6,374 nt of DNA, from positions 1 through 6,374 of the forward strand of contig CAJMQZ010000114.1 in the NCBI GenBank assembly GCA_905215595.1, read 5' to 3'. Origin of the DNA: an uncultured bacterium. GTDB lineage: Bacteria > Bacillota > Clostridia > Oscillospirales > Ruminococcaceae. The position numbers and the translations under genes are program-made. Under the pieces are notes generated by a model that saw only the letters and a list, made by a program, of their open reading frames with translations, made no database searches and was not told the DNA's origin. Each line of letters begins with the position of its first letter. The first letter of the stretch is position 1. Shown piece by piece: positions 4,286-6,374 of the stretch.

Positions 4286-5020
4286 ATGACCCGGATCGCT
4301 TTCTGTGATGACGATGCCGCCCTGCTGCATCAGATGCAGGATTTTCTGGAGCAGTACCGCACCCTGCGGGGGGTGCAGTTGGAACTGTTCCCCTATACAA
4401 AACCCATGGAGCTTCTGGCAGATATCGAGGCCGGGGTGCGCTTTGACGTGCTGTTTTTGGATGTGCTTATGCCCGGCATCAACGGCATCAACGCCGCCCG
4501 GGAGATCCGCCGGTACGACACGGCGGTGCAGATCATCTTTGTGACCTCTTCTTCGGAATTTGCCGTACAGTCCTATGTGGTAGGCGCATACTACTACCAG
4601 CTCAAACCCATCTGGAAGGACAGCTTTTTCCGCCTTACCGATGCCGTGCTGGCCGAGTGCCGCAAGCGCACCCAGCACAGCCTGATCCTGCGCTGCAAAA
4701 GCGGCGTGACCCGCATTACGCTGGACAGTCTGGAATACTGCGAGGTGCAGGGGCGCACGTTGGTGTTCCACCTACTGGACGGCACCGTCATCGAGAGCAG
4801 CGGCAGCATGGATGAACTGGCGCGGCAGCTGGCAGATTACCCGGGCTTTCTGCGTCCGCACCGCTCCTATCTGGTCAATATGGAATACGTCCAGAACATT
4901 ACCGCCAAGAGCATCACCATGGAAAGCCTTGCCGAGGTGCCGCTGCCCCATGGGCGCTTTACCACCGTGAGGGACCAGTATCTGGAGTACTCCTTTGCGG
5001 GAAAGAAGGTCGTCCTGTGA
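4286..5020 (+). CDS. LytTR-family response regulator (AgrA/VirR-like)
   Basis: The 244-aa cytoplasmic protein is a two-domain transcription factor. Residues 1-120 form a receiver: the acidic cluster CDDD (7-10), the phosphoacceptor Asp59 in FLDVLMPG (57-64), the switch residue Thr87 in IIFVTSSS, and Lys107 in QLKP. Residues 131-238 form a LytTR DNA-binding domain with the typical SLEYCEVQGRTLVFHLLDG block (148-166) and the FLRPHRSYLVNMEYV block (188-202). Such domains usually bind paired 9-bp direct repeats and activate genes for peptides, bacteriocins or surface functions; the targets here are unknown. The ATG at 4286 is chosen because MTRIAFCDDD is the normal receiver start and AAGGA (4271-4275) lies ten bases upstream; a TTG at 4262 is in frame but would add eight residues. 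Its stop codon overlaps the kinase start (GTGA), so the pair is translationally coupled. Confidence 0.93.
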   Translation: MTRIAFCDDDAALLHQMQDFLEQYRTLRGVQLELFPYTKPMELLADIEAGVRFDVLFLDVLMPGINGINAAREIRRYDTAVQIIFVTSSSEFAVQSYVVGAYYYQLKPIWKDSFFRLTDAVLAECRKRTQHSLILRCKSGVTRITLDSLEYCEVQGRTLVFHLLDGTVIESSGSMDELARQLADYPGFLRPHRSYLVNMEYVQNITAKSITMESLAEVPLPHGRFTTVRDQYLEYSFAGKKVVL

Positions 5021-6297
5021 CCGCCCCGGGCATTCTGCCGGAAGTGCTGGACGGCGCAGCGGTGGGTATTTTCGGCATCCTGCTCAGTGCGGCGTTCTGC
5101 CCCATTCGCTGGACGGACAAAAAGCGCTGGGCGCTGGCGGGCTGCACCGCCGGGCTGCTGGCGCTGCAAGGTGTGTTCTACTTTGGTGCCAGCCCCACGG
5201 CTGCCCAGTATCTTTACCCGCTTATCACCCATCTGCCGCTGTATGTCGTGTTGGTGCTGCTCAGCGGGCAGAAGGTCTGGCCGCTGGTGGCAGTGCTCAC
5301 GGCTTATTTGTGCTGTCAGGTGCGGCGCTGGGCGGCGCTGGCGGTGGCGATGTTCTTCCCGCAGCATCCGCTGGTGCAGCCGGTGGCAGAGCTGCTGTTC
5401 ACCCTGCCGCTGCTGCTGCTGTTCATCCGGTTCCTTGCGCCCTCCATGCGGCAGCTTTCCTGCTACCCGACCTCGGTGCAGTGCCAGTTCGGCATCGTGC
5501 CGCTGGTGAGCTATCTTTTTGACTACATCACCCATGTCTACACCAACCTTTTATCCGAGGCGAACCCGGCGGCGGTGGAGTTCATGTTCTTTGTGTGCTG
5601 CGCGGCCTTTCTGTGCTCCATTTTGCGCGCCTCCCGGGTGGAGCGGCAGCGCATCCAGATGGAGCAGTTACAGACCAGCCTGAATTTACAGGTCACGCAG
5701 GCCATGCGCGAGATCGAAGCGCTGCGCCTTTCCCAGCAGCGCGCCAGCACCTACCGCCACGACCTGCGCCACCACATGCAGTTTTTGGCGGGCTGCATTG
5801 AGAACGGCCGCACCGAGCAGGCGCTGGGCTATATCCGCAGCGTGTGCAGCGAGATCGAAGCCGGCAAGGTGACCGCCTACTGCGAGAACGAGGCGGCGAA
5901 TCTGATCTTTTCTGCCTTTGCGGACCGCGCCGCCAAAGCCGGGGTGCAGTTCACGGTGCAGGCGGGCATCTCGCAGGCGCTGCCGGTCTCGGAGAGCGAC
6001 CTGTGCGTGCTGCTTTCCAACGCGCTGGAAAACGCCCTGCACGCCGCCGTGCGCTGCCGCGAAGCAGGGCAGGGGGCTTTTATCGAGACCATCGGGCACG
6101 AAAAAGGGAAAAAGCTGTTTTTACAGATTACCAACAGCTGTCTGCCGGACGTGCAGTTCCGGGAGGGCGTCCCGGTCACCGACCAGCCCGGCCATGGGCT
6201 TGGGGTGCGCAGCATCTGCGCCATCTCAGAGCGGTACGGCGGCCTGACCAGCTTTGCCGCTAAAGATGGGCAGTTCACCCTGCGGGTAATGTTATAA
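5017..6297 (+). CDS. Membrane sensor histidine kinase, GHKL type (AgrC-like)
   Basis: The 426-aa protein has about six hydrophobic segments in its first half (roughly residues 14-28, 38-57, 66-83, 87-113, 121-141, 156-172 and 187-203; the exact count is uncertain). A coiled-coil-like linker follows (205-242), then the phosphoacceptor region STYRHDLRHHMQFL (244-257) with His248 as the likely phosphorylated residue. The ATP-binding domain shows the N box LLSNALENALHAA (332-344; Asn335, Asn339) and a glycine-rich GHGLGVRSI (392-400). This is the layout of the AgrC/ComD class that senses extracellular peptides and phosphorylates LytTR regulators. The start is GTG at 5017, overlapping the regulator stop by four bases. 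No accessory agrB or agrD-like gene is seen on either side, so the ligand is unknown. Immediately after the TAA at 6295-6297 comes a terminator. Confidence 0.92.
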   Translation: MTAPGILPEVLDGAAVGIFGILLSAAFCPIRWTDKKRWALAGCTAGLLALQGVFYFGASPTAAQYLYPLITHLPLYVVLVLLSGQKVWPLVAVLTAYLCCQVRRWAALAVAMFFPQHPLVQPVAELLFTLPLLLLFIRFLAPSMRQLSCYPTSVQCQFGIVPLVSYLFDYITHVYTNLLSEANPAAVEFMFFVCCAAFLCSILRASRVERQRIQMEQLQTSLNLQVTQAMREIEALRLSQQRASTYRHDLRHHMQFLAGCIENGRTEQALGYIRSVCSEIEAGKVTAYCENEAANLIFSAFADRAAKAGVQFTVQAGISQALPVSESDLCVLLSNALENALHAAVRCREAGQGAFIETIGHEKGKKLFLQITNSCLPDVQFREGVPVTDQPGHGLGVRSICAISERYGGLTSFAAKDGQFTLRVML

Positions 6298-6300
6298 TGA

Positions 6301-6345
6301 AAAAGGGACTCGAAAACGCCTGCGGCGTTTCCAAGTCCCTTTTTT
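6301..6345. terminator. Terminator after the two-component operon
   Basis: AAAAGGGACT (6301-6310) pairs with AGTCCCTTTT (6334-6343), and an inner stem AAACGCC (6314-6320) with GGCGTTT (6324-6330) closes on TGC. The T-run extends to 6345. It lies three bases after the kinase stop codon. The A-run on the other arm lets it act on both strands, so a convergent gene may lie beyond the window. Confidence 0.9.
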
Positions 6346-6374
6346 ACAGCATGAATTTCTCTCTGTGAAAATGG

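Noticed and set aside
4064..5535. Long minus-strand open frames opposite the response regulator and kinase (4064-4771 and 4867-5535)
   Set aside because: They are shadows of the two well-supported plus-strand genes; the peptides are rich in Q, H, R and A with no recognisable domain.
6344..6374. End of a convergent minus-strand gene (reading HFHREKFML then TAA)
   Set aside because: Nine codons at the window edge are too few to support a gene, although the bidirectional terminator makes a convergent neighbour plausible.
1..6374. CRISPR array, transposase, integrase or rRNA/tRNA genes
   Set aside because: No regularly spaced direct repeats, no transposase or recombinase coding sequence and no structural RNA gene could be found on either strand.

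Overview
The window looks like a piece of a gut Firmicute genome of the Faecalibacterium/Oscillospiraceae kind. This is an inference from three things: a high-GC right half with strongly GC-ending codons, a Gram-positive style lipoprotein signal, and an AgrC/AgrA-like LytTR two-component pair. No rRNA or other marker gene is present to fix the taxon.

Left part (about 1-2370) is an accessory-looking stretch of lower and uneven GC. It opens with the last 45 codons of an HxlR-type winged-helix regulator. After a 146-bp structured leader comes a 254-aa PNP/UDP-family nucleoside phosphorylase, followed by two strong hairpins (the first a clear terminator). Then come a small AT-rich lipoprotein with its own promoter, and a type II toxin-antitoxin pair (Phd/YefM-like antitoxin overlapping a RelE/ParE-like toxin) with its own promoter. 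Two different short repeats recur in fixed order: R1 (154-185 and 1677-1709, hairpin-forming) lies before the phosphorylase and before the toxin-antitoxin pair, and R2 (1052-1132, split, and 2343-2369) lies directly after each. This R1-gene-R2 layout, seen twice, is the most unusual signal in the window.

Right part (about 2370-6374) is uniformly GC-rich and looks like chromosomal backbone. A strong bidirectional terminator (2369-2419) separates the toxin gene from the convergent glpK, encoding glycerol kinase on the minus strand. A 332-bp divergent intergenic region (3954-4285) holds the glpK promoter, a glpK leader containing a well-formed intrinsic terminator (an attenuator candidate, reminiscent of GlpP-controlled glp leaders), and a candidate promoter for the genes to the right. 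Those are a LytTR response regulator and, overlapping it by four bases, a multi-membrane-span GHKL sensor kinase. The pair ends at a terminator at 6301-6345.

How the genes work together: glpK would feed glycerol into glycolysis as glycerol-3-phosphate, and its control seems to be by leader termination rather than by PTS phosphorylation, since the usual target histidine is absent. The kinase and regulator form one self-contained signalling operon with no visible peptide-signal gene. The left-hand genes do not form an evident pathway and read as separate small cassettes.
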